Part shown: one piece after another, positions 19,205 through 31,941 of the stretch | Layout of the letters: each line of letters starts with the position of its first letter | How positions within the stretch are numbered: position 1 is the first letter of the stretch | Assembly: GCA_006969625.1 (NCBI GenBank) | Contig: CP030885.1 | Span: 124,001 to 188,000, forward strand | Direction of reading: 5' to 3' | Length of the DNA stretch: 64,000 nucleotides | Source: Rhodospirillaceae bacterium | GTDB lineage: Bacteria > Pseudomonadota > Alphaproteobacteria > Kiloniellales > DSM-21159 | Notes under the pieces: generated by a model | What the model was told of the DNA's origin: nothing | Database searches by the model: none | Seen by the model: only the letters and a program-made list of their open reading frames with translations | Position numbers and translations under genes: made by a program

Positions 19205-20179
19205 CTACCGCCGCCCCGCCACGCCGTCGGCGATGACGCAGAGCAGCTCGAACATCAGGTTGGCCACCGTCACGCAGGTGATGCCGGTCGGGTCGTGCAG
19301 CGGCGAGACCTCGCTGATGTCCGCCCCGACCAGCTGGCGGCCCTGCAGGCTGCGCAGGATGACCTGCACGTCGCGCGGGATCAGGCCGCCGATCTCCGGC
19401 ACGCCGGTGCCCGGCAGGTAGGCCGGATCCAGCCCGTCGATGTCGAGCGAGACGTAGACCGGGCCGTCCCCCAGCACGGCCCCGATCCGCCGGATCGTCT
19501 CGGCGCGGCCCAGCTCCTCGTACTCGTCCATGGTGACGATGTGGAAGCCGGCGTCGTAGCCGTACTGGATGTCCTCAGGCGTGAAGCGGCTGCCGCGCAG
19601 GCCGAGCTGGATGACGCGGGCCGGGTCGATCAGCCCCTCCTCGACGCCGCGGCGCATGAAGGTGGCATGGTTGATCTTGTCGCCGCAGAGCTGGTCGAGC
19701 GTGTCGGCATGGGCGTCGAAGTGCAGGATGCCGAGCGGCCCGGCGCCGCCTTGCGCGCGCGGGGCGGCCAGGGCGCGGATGATCGGCAGCGGGATGGTGT
19801 GGTCGCCGCCGACGGCGATCGGCACGATGCCGGCGTCGCGCACCTGCTCGAAGAAGCCCTGGATCTGCGCGATCGAGGCGTCCTTGCTCATGGGGTTGAC
19901 CGGCGCGTCGCCCAGATCGGCGACGTTGCAGACCTCGAAGGGGCGGATGCCGCTGACCGGGTGCACGCGGCGGATCAGGCGCGAGGCCTCGCGCACGCCG
20001 GCCGGCCCGTGGCGCGCGCCGGTGCGGTGGTTCAGGCCCAGGTCGAAGGGCACGCCGCACAGGCCGACGTCGACCGCGGGCGCGATCGCGTGCGGGACCG
20101 TGCGCATGAAGGTGGCCAGTCCGGCGAAGCGGGGCGTGACGGCGGGGTCGACCGGCTGGAAGGTCTCGTCGAAAGGCAT
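19205..20179 (-). CDS. speB: Agmatinase/guanidinobutyrase-type ureohydrolase
   Basis: The product has 324 residues. The binuclear manganese signatures of the arginase superfamily are present: GGDHTIPLPII, HFDAHADTLDQL and SLDIDGLDPAYLPGTG. The stretch INHATFMRRGVEEGLIDPARVIQLGLRG is typical of agmatinase and guanidinobutyrase-like enzymes rather than arginase. The enzyme should hydrolyse a guanidino compound to an amine and urea; agmatine to putrescine is most likely, but guanidinobutyrate is possible. The start at 20179 has GGAGCC 6 nt upstream. The gene is divergent from exoD. Confidence 0.85.
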   Translation of the reverse strand: MPFDETFQPVDPAVTPRFAGLATFMRTVPHAIAPAVDVGLCGVPFDLGLNHRTGARHGPAGVREASRLIRRVHPVSGIRPFEVCNVADLGDAPVNPMSKDASIAQIQGFFEQVRDAGIVPIAVGGDHTIPLPIIRALAAPRAQGGAGPLGILHFDAHADTLDQLCGDKINHATFMRRGVEEGLIDPARVIQLGLRGSRFTPEDIQYGYDAGFHIVTMDEYEELGRAETIRRIGAVLGDGPVYVSLDIDGLDPAYLPGTGVPEIGGLIPRDVQVILRSLQGRQLVGADISEVSPLHDPTGITCVTVANLMFELLCVIADGVAGRR

Positions 20180-20323
20180 GGCGGGCTCCACGGCAAGGAC
20201 GGCGCCCGGCAGGCGGGGCAAACGAGAGCTTAACGGTCCCGGTGCCGGCGGATAAAGTGCCGACCGGCTCGGACAGCGTGCCGGTTCAAGCTGCGGCCCA
20301 GTCTCGCGCAAGGTTTTCCGGAC

Positions 20324-20905
20324 ATGGACCCGCGTACGCCGACTTCCGAGATCCTGGCCGCACTGCTCGCCGAGGCGCCCGGTGCGGAGGTGACGCCGGC
20401 CTGGATCCTCGCCCGGCTGCACGAGCGATCGTTCGGACTGGTGCTGCTGCTCGTCGGCCTGGTGGCTCTGGTCCCCGGCGCCTCGCCGGTCGCCGGCCTG
20501 CTGCTGCTGATCGTCGCCGTGCAGATGCTGCTGGCCCGCGCCGAACCGATCCTGCCCGGCTTCCTCGCCCGGCGGCGCATCTCGACCGCCCGGCTGGCGC
20601 GACTGATCGGTCGGACCTTGCCGGTGCTGCGCCGCATCGAGCGGCTGGTGCGTCCGCGCTGGCGCACGCCCTTCGAGGCGACCAAGCGCGCCATCGGCCT
20701 GGCCGTGCTGCTGCTCGCCGCGACGCTGTTCGCCCCGATCCCGTTCAGCCACGTGATTCCGGCCCTGGTCGTCATGCTGCTGGCGTTCGCCTTCCTGGAG
20801 GAGGACGGCGTGCTGCTGGCGCTGGCCGTGCTCGCGACCTTGAGCTCGCTGGCGATCACCGCCGCCGCTGCCTGGGGCACGATCTCGGCTGGCCTGGCAG
20901 TCTAG
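20324..20905 (+). CDS. ExoD-family membrane protein
   Basis: The product has 193 residues. The ExoD family is a group of integral membrane proteins first linked to exopolysaccharide synthesis in rhizobia. Features include a soluble N-terminus (SEILAALLAEAPGAEVTPAWILARLHERSFG), then hydrophobic segments GLVLLLVGLVALVPGASPVAGLLLLIVAVQ, a RARAEPILPGF-like loop, and two further segments near the end (AIGLAVLLLAATLFAPIPFS; VLATLSSLAITAAAAWG). The gene is divergent from the ureohydrolase gene and followed by the MAPEG gene after a 69-bp gap. The biochemical role of the family is unclear. Confidence 0.85.
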   Translation: MDPRTPTSEILAALLAEAPGAEVTPAWILARLHERSFGLVLLLVGLVALVPGASPVAGLLLLIVAVQMLLARAEPILPGFLARRRISTARLARLIGRTLPVLRRIERLVRPRWRTPFEATKRAIGLAVLLLAATLFAPIPFSHVIPALVVMLLAFAFLEEDGVLLALAVLATLSSLAITAAAAWGTISAGLAV

Positions 20906-20974
20906 AGGCGACGCTGATCCTGCTGCGGACATTCCTCGTAAAGGTCTGAGGCAGTTGGCGAATAAGGAAGTGCA

Positions 20975-21376
20975 ATGAGTTTAGAGCTGACCGTCCTCGG
21001 CCTGGCCGGGCTGCTCTTCGTCGCGCAGCTCGCCGCACTCAGCGTCGCCGCCAACCTGCAGCTCGACACCAAGACGCTGTTGGGGCCGCGCGACGAAGGC
21101 GTGCGCCTATCCGGCCTCGCCGGGCGGCTGCAGCGCGCCTTCGGCAACCATCTCGAAGGCCTGGTGTTCTTCACATTGGCGGTGCTGCTCGTCGAGCTGG
21201 GCGGCGGCTCCAGCGGCCTGACGCAAGCCTGCGCCGGGATTTACCTGGTGGCGCGCCTGCTCTACGTCCCCGCCTATATCTTCGGCTGGAGTCCCTGGCG
21301 CTCGCTGATCTGGGCCGTCGGGTTCCTCGCCACCCTGATCATGCTGCTGGCCGGGCTCGCTCCGGCGCTCGGTTGA
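20975..21376 (+). CDS. MAPEG-family membrane protein
   Basis: The product has 133 residues with four hydrophobic helices, the typical MAPEG size and layout. The motif NHLEGLVFFTLAVLLVELG after helix 1 and ARLLYVPAYIFGWSPWRSLIWAVGF near the end fit the prokaryotic MAPEG group. Eukaryotic members are glutathione-dependent enzymes of eicosanoid metabolism; bacterial substrates are mostly unknown. The gene lies 24 bp upstream of the DUF2177 gene, so the two may be co-transcribed. Confidence 0.88.
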   Translation: MSLELTVLGLAGLLFVAQLAALSVAANLQLDTKTLLGPRDEGVRLSGLAGRLQRAFGNHLEGLVFFTLAVLLVELGGGSSGLTQACAGIYLVARLLYVPAYIFGWSPWRSLIWAVGFLATLIMLLAGLAPALG

Positions 21377-21400
21377 GCGCGACCCGGCATAGGGAGTTCC

Positions 21401-21820
21401 ATGTCCTTCTTCTGGCTTTATCTCTGCACCGCGATCCCCTTCCTGGCGATCGACGCCGTCATGCTCTCCCTGGTGATGAAGCCGCTGTTCGCCCGGCACG
21501 TCGGCGAGATGCTGCTGGCCAGGCCGGACCTGGCCACCGCCGGCCTCTTCTATGCGCTGTATGCCGCCGGCGTCGTCTGGTTCGCCGGATGGCCGGCGCT
21601 GAAGGCGGCAGGCGGCCCGGACTACGGCGCCGCGCTGCTGAACGGCGCGATCCTGGGCGCGCTCGCCTACGGCACCTACGAGTTCACCAACAAGGCGACG
21701 CTCAAGGGCTGGTCCTGGTCGATGGTGGCGGTCGACGTGACCTGGGGCACCGTGCTGACCGCCGGCTCGGCGGTGCTCGGCGTCTGGCTGGTGACCCTGT
21801 TCGGCCTGTGGAGGGCCTGA
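21401..21820 (+). CDS. DUF2177-family membrane protein
   Basis: The product has 139 residues and four hydrophobic segments, starting FFWLYLCTAIPFLAIDAVML. The DUF2177 signature is clear in NGAILGALAYGTYEFTNKATLKGW and VDVTWGTVLTAGSA. The function is unknown; such genes are often near membrane-lipid or redox genes. It follows the MAPEG gene closely. Its stop codon touches repeat element copy A. Confidence 0.88.
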   Translation: MSFFWLYLCTAIPFLAIDAVMLSLVMKPLFARHVGEMLLARPDLATAGLFYALYAAGVVWFAGWPALKAAGGPDYGAALLNGAILGALAYGTYEFTNKATLKGWSWSMVAVDVTWGTVLTAGSAVLGVWLVTLFGLWRA

Positions 21821-21965
21821 GACACCGTTTGACAATGGGCCGGCAGGCCCATTGTCGGCGCTGTCCCGTCCCGCGCCCCCACCCGGCCGCCCAACGACAG
21901 TATCCTGGATGGGTGGCCGGGTGGGGGCGCGGGACGGGACAGCGCATTCTCAAACGGTCCCTGAG
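21818..21965. repeat. ~150-bp palindromic element, copy A
   Basis: Outer ~20-bp inverted repeats (TGAGACACCGTTTGACAATG / CATTCTCAAACGGTCCCTGA) flank a perfect 31-bp inner stem beginning GCGCTGTCCCGTCCCGCGCC, with a 26-nt loop containing AGTATCCTGGATGGGT. A small AATGGGCC..GGCCCATT hairpin lies on the left side. It starts at the stop codon of the DUF2177 gene. The same element recurs at 31942, 35074 and 62708. Confidence 0.9.
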
Positions 21966-22077
21966 CCGCCGCACTTTCGGCCCAATCCTCGCGTAGCCCC
22001 GACCGAGGGCGGCTTGCCGGCGACTCCGCGCGGCGGCTAAGCAGCCAGGCACGCAGCAGGGGGTGACGGGCGCAGGC

Positions 22078-24186
22078 ATGGCCAAGGCCACGAAGGGCGG
22101 CGGAACCGCACGGCGCGGCGGCGGGCGGAGCTCCGGCACGCGGGCCGCCGACCTGCGAGCCAAGGGCGCGCAAGCTCGGAGCGCCCGGGCGAAGCGCCGC
22201 GCGACACCGCGCGGCCGCGGTCGTGCGGGGCCCCGCCGCTCCTGGCCGCGGCGTGCGCTGATCTGGGGTGTCTCTCTGTCGATCTGGGCGGCCCTGGCGC
22301 TGGGCGGCCTGGTCGCCTGGTATGCCTGGGACCTGCCCAGCGTCTCCAAGATCGCCGAGATGACGCGCCAGCCGACGATCCGCCTGCTGGCCGCCGACGG
22401 CAGCGAGATCGGCCGCTTCGGCGACCTCTACGGCGACGCCCTGACGGTGGCCGAGCTGCCGGCGCATCTGCCCCAGGCGGTGCTGGCGATCGAGGACCGG
22501 CGCTTCTACGACCACCCCGGCCTGGACCTGATCGGACTGGCCCGCGCTGTGGTCGCCAACCTGCGCGCCGGCGCCTTCGTCCAAGGCGGCTCGACGATCA
22601 GCCAGCAGCTCGCCAAGAACCTGTTCCTGACGCCCGAGCGTACGATCGAGCGCAAGGTGCAGGAGCTGCTGCTCGCGTTCTGGCTGGAGCGCAAGCTCGG
22701 CAAGGACCAGATCCTCTCGCTCTACCTCAACCGCGTCTACCTAGGCGCCGGCGCCTACGGCGTCGACGCCGCCGCGCGGCGCTACTTCGACAAGCCGGCG
22801 ACCGCGGTGAACCTCTACGAGGCGGCGATCATCGCCGGTCTTCTGAAGGCGCCGAGCCGCTACAACCCGGCGAACGACGCCGAGCTGGCCGACCGCCGCG
22901 CGCGCACCGTGCTGAACGCCATGGTCGAGGCCGGCTTCATCGGCCGCGCCGAGGCCGAAGCCGCCTATGCGGAAAAATCGCGCGGGCGCCCGCCGGCGCG
23001 GCGCGCGCGCTACTTCGCCGACTGGGCCCTCGACCGGGCGGAGGGCTGGCTCGGCCGGCTCGACCGCGACCTGACGGTGCGCACCACGCTGGACCCGCAG
23101 ATCCAGCGGATCGCCGAGACGGCGCTGGCCGAGCTGCTGGCGGGCGAGGGCGCGGCGGCCGGCATCGGCCAGGGCGCCGTGGTGGTGATGAGCCCCGACG
23201 GTGCGGTGCGCGCCCTGGTCGGCGGGCGCAGCCACGTCGACAGCCCCTTCAACCGCGCCACCCAGGCGCGCCGCCAACCAGGCTCCGCCTTCAAGCCCTT
23301 CGTCTACCTGGCCGCCGTCGAGGCCGGGCGGACGGCGCTGTCGCAGGTGCAGGACGCGCCGCTGACCGTGGAAACGCCACAGGGGCCCTGGCGGCCGCAG
23401 AACTACGACCGCGACTACCGCGGCACGGTGACACTGCGCGAGGCCTTCGCCGGGTCGCTCAACACCGCGGCCGTGCGCCTCGCCCTGCAGGTCGCGCCCG
23501 CGCGCGTCGCCGACACCGCGCGGCGGCTGGGTCTCGGCGGCACGCTGGTCGAGACGCCGAGCTTGGCCCTCGGCACCTCGGAGGTCAGCCTGCTGGATCT
23601 CACCGGCGCCTATGCGGTCTTCGCCAACGGCGGCGATGCCGTCTGGCCCTACGCCGTCGAGGCGGCGACGACGCCGGAAGGCCAGGTGCTGTACCGCCGC
23701 GAGGCGCCGCAGCGCGCGCGCCTGATCGCACCGCCGCACCTGGCGGAGATGACGGCGCTGCTGCGCGCCGTGGTGCTGGAGGGCACCGGACGCGCCGCCG
23801 ACCCCGGCCGGCCGGCGGGCGGCAAGACCGGCACCAGCCAGGATTTCCGCGACGCCTGGTTCCTGGGCTACACGGCCGAGCTGGTCGCCGGTGTCTGGCT
23901 GGGCAACGACGACGGCACGCCGATGCGGCGGGTCACCGGCGGCGGCGCGCCCGCGCGCCTTTGGCAGCGCATCGTCACCCGCGCCCTGGAGGGCGCGCCG
24001 GCGCGGCCGCTGCCCGCCTCGACCGCCGTCGCCGCCGCGCCCACCGTTCCGGAGGCGGAACGGCGCAGCGAGCCGGGCGCGCTGGAGAGCCTTCTGGAAC
24101 GTCTCACCGGCCGCCCCATTCCGGGCGACGACGGCGGCAGCCAGGACGCGCTGGAGCGCCTGCCGCCGCCGGGCAACGACCGTTAG
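22078..24186 (+). CDS. Penicillin-binding protein 1A-type transglycosylase/transpeptidase
   Basis: From the ATG at 22078 the product has 702 residues. A very basic cytoplasmic N-terminus (Arg/Lys/Gly-rich, ~65 residues) precedes one membrane helix ([22 protein letters not shown]). Then comes the glycosyltransferase domain ([37 protein letters not shown]). The transpeptidase domain has GSAFKPF (catalytic Ser about residue 403), SLNTA and [13 protein letters not shown] (about 582). The protein should polymerise and cross-link peptidoglycan at the periplasmic face. A GTG at 22063 beside AGGGGG is an alternative start. The Pro/Glu-rich tail is probably disordered. Confidence 0.93.
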   Translation: MAKATKGGGTARRGGGRSSGTRAADLRAKGAQARSARAKRRATPRGRGRAGPRRSWPRRALIWGVSLSIWAALALGGLVAWYAWDLPSVSKIAEMTRQPTIRLLAADGSEIGRFGDLYGDALTVAELPAHLPQAVLAIEDRRFYDHPGLDLIGLARAVVANLRAGAFVQGGSTISQQLAKNLFLTPERTIERKVQELLLAFWLERKLGKDQILSLYLNRVYLGAGAYGVDAAARRYFDKPATAVNLYEAAIIAGLLKAPSRYNPANDAELADRRARTVLNAMVEAGFIGRAEAEAAYAEKSRGRPPARRARYFADWALDRAEGWLGRLDRDLTVRTTLDPQIQRIAETALAELLAGEGAAAGIGQGAVVVMSPDGAVRALVGGRSHVDSPFNRATQARRQPGSAFKPFVYLAAVEAGRTALSQVQDAPLTVETPQGPWRPQNYDRDYRGTVTLREAFAGSLNTAAVRLALQVAPARVADTARRLGLGGTLVETPSLALGTSEVSLLDLTGAYAVFANGGDAVWPYAVEAATTPEGQVLYRREAPQRARLIAPPHLAEMTALLRAVVLEGTGRAADPGRPAGGKTGTSQDFRDAWFLGYTAELVAGVWLGNDDGTPMRRVTGGGAPARLWQRIVTRALEGAPARPLPASTAVAAAPTVPEAERRSEPGALESLLERLTGRPIPGDDGGSQDALERLPPPGNDR

Positions 24187-26135
24187 CGCGCTACCTTCAC
24201 CTCCTCCAGGAACCGGCGGATGTGCTCGCCGAGGCCGTTCGACTGGCGGTTGACCTGGCCGGCGGCATCCAGCACCTGGCCCGCCATGCGGCCGGTGCCG
24301 CGCGCCGCGTCGCTGACGTCGGTCACCGTGGCGCTCAGCTTCTGCGCCGCCGCCGCCACCTCCTCGATGGTCTTCGAGATCTCGCCGGTGGCGGCGTTCT
24401 GCTCCTCGATCGCGGCGGCGACGCTGGCGGTGATCTCCTCGACATCGCCGACCCGCCCGGTGATCTCCCGGATCGCCTCGACCGCGTTGGCGGTGCGCTG
24501 CTGGATCGCCGCGATCTGGTTGGAAATGTCCTCGGTCGCCTTGGCCGTCTGGGTGGCCAGCGACTTCACCTCCGAGGCGACGACCGCGAAGCCCTTGCCC
24601 GCCTCGCCGGCACGGGCCGCCTCGATGGTGGCGTTGAGCGCCAGCAGGTTGGTCTGCTCGGCGATGTCGGAGATCAGCGAGACGATCTCGCCGATCCGCC
24701 CCGCCGCCTCGTTGAGGGCGTCGACCACGGCGCTGGTCTCGTCGGCCTGCTGCGCCGTCTCCCGCGCCTTGCCCGAGGCCGTGGCGATCTGCCCGGCGAT
24801 CTCCGAGATCGAGCCGGACAGCTCGGCGGTCGAGGCGGCCACCGTCTCGACGCTGGTCGAGGTCTCGGTGCTCGCCGCCGCGACCGTGCCGGCATGCTCC
24901 TCAGAGGTGGCCGCAGTGCGGTTCATCTCCTCGGAGGTCCGCTGCAGCCCTTCGCCGGCGCGCAGCAACTCCTCCAGCAGGGCCTGGACGTCGCGGTCGA
25001 ACGCCCCGGTCAGCTCGCGCACCCGCTCGGCCCGGGCCTGCTCGGCCGCCTGCCGCTCGGCGGCCTCGGCCTGGAGCCGCTCGGTGCGCAGCATCGAGCC
25101 GCGGAAGACGCCGACGGTGCGGGCCATCTCCGAGAGCTCGTCGCGGCCGGACTCGTCGACAGCGATGCCGGTATCGCCCTCGGCCAGGCGCAGCATCTGC
25201 TGCGAGAGGTGGCCGAGCGGCCGGGTGATCGAGCGGCCGATCGCGACGCCCAGCGCAAGCACCGCCAGGGCGATCACGGCGATCAGGCCGAGCGTCGTCG
25301 CCGAGGCGCGCGCGTCCAGGGCGGCGGCCTGCGCCTCGGCGGCGCGGTAGCCATTCTTCAGGTCGTCGCGCAGGGCCACCAGCAGCGGTGCGGTTTCGGC
25401 GTAGCGCGCGGCCAGCTCGGCGGTCGTCGCCTCCAGCGCCAGACGCCGTTCGGCGAACTCGGCGAAGCTGGCGCCGTAGGCCGCCACGGCGCCGACCATC
25501 TCGTCGCGCGCCTCCTGCGGGATGTAGGAGAGGGCGCCGGCCGCCCGCTCGAAGTCGGCGCGCGCCTCGGCGTGCCGGGCGACATAGGTCTCGTCGAGGC
25601 GAAGGAGGAAGTCCTTCTCGGCCCGGCGGAGCTGCAGCAGCTTGACCATCAGCCCTTCGGCGAACTGCGCTCCGATCAGCTCCTCGGCCGTGTGCACCGC
25701 CGCGCGCAGCGCTCCGCGCAGGCCGCTGTCCTCGTTCAGGCCGAGGTAGTCCCAGGCCGCCACCACTTCAGCGAAACTGTCCTGATAGGCGCGGACCAAC
25801 GCGCGCAGGCGTTCGGCCTCGGCGGTGCGCCCGGCATCCAGCCGTGCCGCCAGCTCGGCCAGGGCGCCGTCCAGGCGCGCGAAGGCCTCCGCCTGCGCGC
25901 CGGCGGTGGTGCCGTCGGGCCGGCGCAGGAAGGCCTGCTCCTGAGCGCGCGCCTCGGCGAAGGCTTCGGTCGCCTGCTGCACCAGGGCGGCCTGCTCGAC
26001 CGCCTCGGCGCGCAGGCTCGCCGTGCGCTCGCCGGCCGCCGTCGACCAGACGGTGACGCCGCCGACCGCCAGGAATCCGGCCAGCGCGATCAGCGAGATC
26101 GCCAGGATGCGATGGGAGATCTTGAGCTTGCGCAC
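24183..26135 (-). CDS. Methyl-accepting chemotaxis protein with HBM-type helical sensor
   Basis: From the GTG at 26135 the product has 650 residues. In order: TM1 ([21 protein letters not shown]), a ~250-residue all-helical periplasmic domain containing [16 protein letters not shown] (a helical bimodular domain hallmark), TM2 ([22 protein letters not shown]), HAMP, and a cytoplasmic signalling domain with the hairpin tip [28 protein letters not shown] (split here only by quotation limits: [19 protein letters not shown], then AGKGFAVVA). No C-terminal CheR pentapeptide is seen. HBM receptors often sense organic acids; the ligand here is unknown. The gene is convergent with the PBP gene, overlapping it by 4 bp. 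Confidence 0.92.
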   Translation of the reverse strand: MRKLKISHRILAISLIALAGFLAVGGVTVWSTAAGERTASLRAEAVEQAALVQQATEAFAEARAQEQAFLRRPDGTTAGAQAEAFARLDGALAELAARLDAGRTAEAERLRALVRAYQDSFAEVVAAWDYLGLNEDSGLRGALRAAVHTAEELIGAQFAEGLMVKLLQLRRAEKDFLLRLDETYVARHAEARADFERAAGALSYIPQEARDEMVGAVAAYGASFAEFAERRLALEATTAELAARYAETAPLLVALRDDLKNGYRAAEAQAAALDARASATTLGLIAVIALAVLALGVAIGRSITRPLGHLSQQMLRLAEGDTGIAVDESGRDELSEMARTVGVFRGSMLRTERLQAEAAERQAAEQARAERVRELTGAFDRDVQALLEELLRAGEGLQRTSEEMNRTAATSEEHAGTVAAASTETSTSVETVAASTAELSGSISEIAGQIATASGKARETAQQADETSAVVDALNEAAGRIGEIVSLISDIAEQTNLLALNATIEAARAGEAGKGFAVVASEVKSLATQTAKATEDISNQIAAIQQRTANAVEAIREITGRVGDVEEITASVAAAIEEQNAATGEISKTIEEVAAAAQKLSATVTDVSDAARGTGRMAGQVLDAAGQVNRQSNGLGEHIRRFLEEVKVAR

Positions 26136-26558
26136 GTATCGAGGTCCCTGTTCTGCAATGCCTCGAGCTTCGACGGCCGACCGCGACGTGCCGGCGCCGC
26201 CGCTGCGTTCCGCTCGCTTTATGGTCGCGAAGGCAGAAGAAAGCGTTAACTGCGCTCGAAAGGCGGGTGTCCGCGATCGCGCCCCGAGAGAGCCAGTTCT
26301 CGCTTGCAAAACCAGTGGTAAAAGATAAGTATTGGTCAGCCCACGTTGTATCAGGTCCGCGTAATTCTCGTTTAGTAACGTATAGAGAGTGTTTACCAAA
26401 AAATGGTCCAAGGACTTTTTCTGTTAAACGCCCGGCGGCGCACAAATTTGTTAATGGTTGTGCGTCAACTTCGACCTGGATATCCGACGACCCGCGTCAG
26501 TTATTCTGACCGTCCCCGTTCAGAGCGGGCCACCCCATAGCGCCGAAGGCACTTGCTC
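26136..26558. other. Divergent intergenic region with AT-richer core
   Basis: A ~420-bp gap between the divergent chemoreceptor and PAS genes. The stretch 26300-26470 is clearly AT-richer than its surroundings and probably holds the promoters of both genes; no single promoter is convincing. No coding frame is supported. Confidence 0.45.
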
Positions 26559-27071
26559 ATGTCGATGCTCCTGTCCGCCAGCCGCCAGCCGACCACCGTC
26601 CTGAAGGCCAACCACACCCCCCTCGACCTGGCGAACATCGGCCGCTACCCGGCGCTCGCCGGCGTCTACGAGGCGTGGCGCGGCGCTTCGCGCGAGGACC
26701 TGGCCAACCGGCTCGATCCGCTCGAGCTGCCGCCGCGGGTGTTTCCCTACGTCATGTTGCTCGACCTCAGTGTCGATCCGGTCGGCCTGCGTATCCGGCT
26801 GGCCGGCGACTTCGTGCGCGAGAAGCACGGGCGCAAAGTCGTCGGGCTGACGCCCTACGACTTCTTCGCGCCCGATCAGGCCGACCGTGTGATCGAGACC
26901 GCCTTGGAGGTGGCGGGTCGGCGTGAAGCCGACCTGGCCCATCGCTCCTATGTGGGAATCCAGGACGACTTCTGGTCCTACACGCGCCTGATGCTGCCCC
27001 TGTCCGGCCCGGACGGTAGGGTGGACCGCATCTTCAAGGTCGTCGAGCCGAAGAGTCTGATTCTGACCTGA
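26559..27071 (+). CDS. PAS-domain (PAS_5-like) regulatory protein
   Basis: The product has 170 residues. It follows the alphaproteobacterial PAS_5 layout: GVYEAWRGA, RLDPLELPPRVFPYVMLLDL, LRIRLAGDFVREKHGRKVVGLTPYDFF and LMLPLSGPDGRVDRIFKVVE. Such proteins are small cytosolic modules with a conserved Trp/Arg start and a PAS core, and no output domain. The ligand and partner are unknown. The ATG at 26559 is preferred over the TTG at 26553 and a further ATG at 26565. It lies between two chemoreceptor genes, which suggests but does not prove a signalling role. Confidence 0.75.
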   Translation: MSMLLSASRQPTTVLKANHTPLDLANIGRYPALAGVYEAWRGASREDLANRLDPLELPPRVFPYVMLLDLSVDPVGLRIRLAGDFVREKHGRKVVGLTPYDFFAPDQADRVIETALEVAGRREADLAHRSYVGIQDDFWSYTRLMLPLSGPDGRVDRIFKVVEPKSLILT

Positions 27072-27249
27072 GCCGCGGGATGGCTGCCGGTCCGCCCAGG
27101 TCGCACGGGAGGCGCAACGCGTGCGGCCTGGCGTCTGTCATCGGCGCGATGCGCTCTGGCGGGGCGCGCACCGCTCAACCCTTCGTTACAAGCGAGACAT
27201 GCACGATTCATCCATGGTTTACCGGCTGAACCTTAGGTTCGGGGCGGAG

Positions 27250-27294
27250 GGTCCGACGGGACTGTCGGACCGCGTTCTTCTCGCGCAGCGAGAA
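27250..27294. repeat. Two adjacent hairpins upstream of the PilZ chemoreceptor
   Basis: GGTCCGAC..GTCGGACC (27250-27271, 6-nt loop) is followed by TTCTCGCGCAGCGAGAA (27278-27294). They lie 30-70 bp before the chemoreceptor start, in its probable leader. No T-run follows, so a terminator is not supported. Confidence 0.4.
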
Positions 27295-27322
27295 CACCCC
27301 CGACTCGGCCAGGATCCTGCCC

Positions 27323-29752
27323 ATGCCCCTCCCGCACCTGCGCATCGCCGCAAAAATCCCTGCCTGCGTCGTCGGCATCTCGCTACTGCTCGCGGTGGCC
27401 ACCGCCGGTTCCACCCTCTGGAGCGCGACCGGCGCGATGGAGCGCCAGATCGGCGAGCGCCTGACCTCGCTTGCCGCCGCGCGCGGCGACGAGCTGCGCC
27501 TGTACCTGGAGCACATCGACGAGGACGTCCGCATCAGCGCCGAGAGCCCGCTCGTCCAGCAGGCGATCCTGGACTTCTCGGCGGCCTGGGTCGCCCTGGG
27601 AGACGGCGCGGGCGCCGAGCTGCAGCGCCTCTACATCGCCGACAACCCGCATCCCACCGGCAGCAAGGACGAGCTCCTGGATGCCGGCGACGGCTCGGCC
27701 TACAGCGCACTACATCGCCGTCTGCACCCCTACTTCCGGACCAAGCTGCGGACCTCTGGCTATTACGACATCTTCTTGTTCGATGCCGAGGGTAACCTCG
27801 TCTACACCGTGTTCAAGGAGCTGGACTACGCGACCAACATGCGCACGGGAGAGTGGCGCGATACCGACCTCGCGCGTGCGGCCCTGGCGGCATTGGAGGC
27901 GGATCCGCAAGGTCGCTCGGTCTTTTTCGACTTCCGGCCTTACGAACCGAGCCACGGGGCCCCTGCCTCCTTCATCGCCCGCCCGGTTCTGGCTGACGGC
28001 GAGGCGATCGGCGTGCTCGCCTTCCAGATGCCGATCGACCGCATCAACGCGGTGATGCGCGACGGAACCGGCCTCGGCGAGACGGGCGAGGCGATCCTCG
28101 TCGGCGTCGACGGCCTGCGCCGCAGCGCCAGCCGCTTCGAGGAGGGCGGCGCGATCCTGCAAGAGCGTCTGCCGGACGAACTGGTGGCCGCCGCGGTCGC
28201 CGGAAGCGACCAGGTCGTCCGGAGTGCCGCCGAGGGCGAGCCGCCCGCCTTCGCCGCCTTCGCGACGGTCGAGTTCCTGGGCACGCGGTGGGGCGTCGTC
28301 ACCAGGCAGGACGTGGCCGAGGCGCTGGGGGCCGTCCGCGACACGCTGGTCTCGGTCGTGCTGGAAGTGGCGGTCCTTCTGGCCGTGGCGGTGCTGATCG
28401 GCCTGCTGGTCGGGCGCAGTGTGTCCCGACCGATCGGCCGCTTCGCCACAGCCCTGGCGGCCCTGTCGCGCGGCGACCTGGAGGTCGAGACGCCGAGCCT
28501 GGGCCGCAGGGACGAGCTGGGCGAGATGGCCGAGGCGATGGAGAGCTTCCGGCGCAGCTTGCGCGAGGCCGAGGGCCTGCGCAACGAACAGGAGAGCATG
28601 CGCCGGCAGGCCGACGGCGAGCGGCGCGATGCGATGCGCGGCATGGCGGAGACGATCGAAGCCGAGTCCGCTTCCGCCGTCAGTCGCGTGTCCACGGCCG
28701 GCGAGGAGTTGCGCAGTGTCGCCGAGACCATGGCGGCGACCTCGCAGAAGGTGGCCGCCAATGCCAAGGCGGTCGGCACTGCGGCGGATCAGTCGCTGCA
28801 GACCTCTCAAGCGGTCGCCGCGGCGACGGAGGAATTGACCGCCTCGATCGAAGAGATCAACAGGCAGATCTCCGGCGCGTCGGTCACGGTGCGCGAGGCG
28901 GTCTCGGAGAGCCGCAGTTCGGAAGAGACGGTCAACGCGCTCTCGGCCGCGGTCGAGGAGATCGGCAAGGTCGCCTCGGTGATCTCGGAGATCGCCGAGA
29001 AGACGAACCTCCTGGCGCTGAACGCGACCATCGAGTCGGCGCGTGCCGGCGAGGCCGGCAAGGGCTTCGCCGTCGTCGCCGGCGAGGTCAAGCAGCTGGC
29101 CCGCCAGACGGCCGAATCGACCGACGAGATTGCCGAGCAGATCGAGCGCGTACGCGCCGGCGCGTCGGGTGCCGTCACGGCCATGCGCCAGATCGGCGAG
29201 CGCATCGGCTCGATGAACGAGGTGACCACGACGATCGCCGCTGCGATGGAGGAGCAGACGGCCACGGCGCGCGACATCGCGCGTTCGGTGGCGGAAAGCT
29301 CCTCTGCGGCGCGCGAGGTGACCGCGCGCATCGGCGAGGTGGCCGGCTACGCGGGCGAGAGCGAGCAACTCGCCGCCGGCGTCACCGAGCGCAGCGACGT
29401 CATGGCGCACAACGTCGCCGAGCTGCGCTCGATCCTGGTGCGCATCGTGCGCACGGCGACAGACGACGTCGATCGCCGGCAGGCCGCGCGGGTCGAACTC
29501 GATCTGCCGTGCCATCTCGAGACGCCGGCGGGCCGCACGAGCGGGCGCACGGTCAACCTCTCCGCCGGCGGCGCGCTGCTCGCCCTCGACGGCACGGTCT
29601 CCGCCACCTCGGGTCGGCTCACGCTGGACGGCGCGACGCTCGAGGTCACCTGTGCGCAGCCAATGGCGGACGGGCGCCTGCGCGTGGCGTTCGACGACCC
29701 CGAGGCCGCGGCCCGGGCGCTGGGGCCGCGTCTGAGCGGCCGGGCGGCCTGA
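27323..29752 (+). CDS. Chemoreceptor with dCache sensor and C-terminal PilZ domain
   Basis: The product has 809 residues. TM1 lies near residues 14-36; a double-Cache-like periplasmic region follows ([31 protein letters not shown]). Next are TM2 ([20 protein letters not shown]), HAMP, and the signalling domain with tip [20 protein letters not shown]. After it, from about residue 713, is a PilZ domain with the c-di-GMP motif RRQAAR and NLSAGGALL. The fusion suggests that c-di-GMP levels directly modulate chemotactic signalling. AGGA lies 9 nt before the ATG. The gene is convergent with acs. Confidence 0.92.
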   Translation: MPLPHLRIAAKIPACVVGISLLLAVATAGSTLWSATGAMERQIGERLTSLAAARGDELRLYLEHIDEDVRISAESPLVQQAILDFSAAWVALGDGAGAELQRLYIADNPHPTGSKDELLDAGDGSAYSALHRRLHPYFRTKLRTSGYYDIFLFDAEGNLVYTVFKELDYATNMRTGEWRDTDLARAALAALEADPQGRSVFFDFRPYEPSHGAPASFIARPVLADGEAIGVLAFQMPIDRINAVMRDGTGLGETGEAILVGVDGLRRSASRFEEGGAILQERLPDELVAAAVAGSDQVVRSAAEGEPPAFAAFATVEFLGTRWGVVTRQDVAEALGAVRDTLVSVVLEVAVLLAVAVLIGLLVGRSVSRPIGRFATALAALSRGDLEVETPSLGRRDELGEMAEAMESFRRSLREAEGLRNEQESMRRQADGERRDAMRGMAETIEAESASAVSRVSTAGEELRSVAETMAATSQKVAANAKAVGTAADQSLQTSQAVAAATEELTASIEEINRQISGASVTVREAVSESRSSEETVNALSAAVEEIGKVASVISEIAEKTNLLALNATIESARAGEAGKGFAVVAGEVKQLARQTAESTDEIAEQIERVRAGASGAVTAMRQIGERIGSMNEVTTTIAAAMEEQTATARDIARSVAESSSAAREVTARIGEVAGYAGESEQLAAGVTERSDVMAHNVAELRSILVRIVRTATDDVDRRQAARVELDLPCHLETPAGRTSGRTVNLSAGGALLALDGTVSATSGRLTLDGATLEVTCAQPMADGRLRVAFDDPEAAARALGPRLSGRAA

Positions 29753-29844
29753 TTCGGCGCGCCGCTGGCCCGCCGGGCCACGGTGCGCTCGCCCGCGGTC
29801 GGCGGCCCCGGCGCCGCCGGGACCTCCGCCGCCCGCGCGCCCGT

Positions 29845-31782
<1,938 letters not shown>

Positions 31783-31941
31783 CTCCGGAGACGCTCCCTC
31801 TAGCATGGCGTTTGTCTGCGGCCGATCGTTGCGCAAGCCGGCCGACACGTCGCAGCGACTATTCCAGAAAACCTGCCGGACTAACAACCGCTGCGGTGGT
31901 CCGGCGTCCACAGAGAGCCCCGACGGCGCCCCCGGCGTCGC

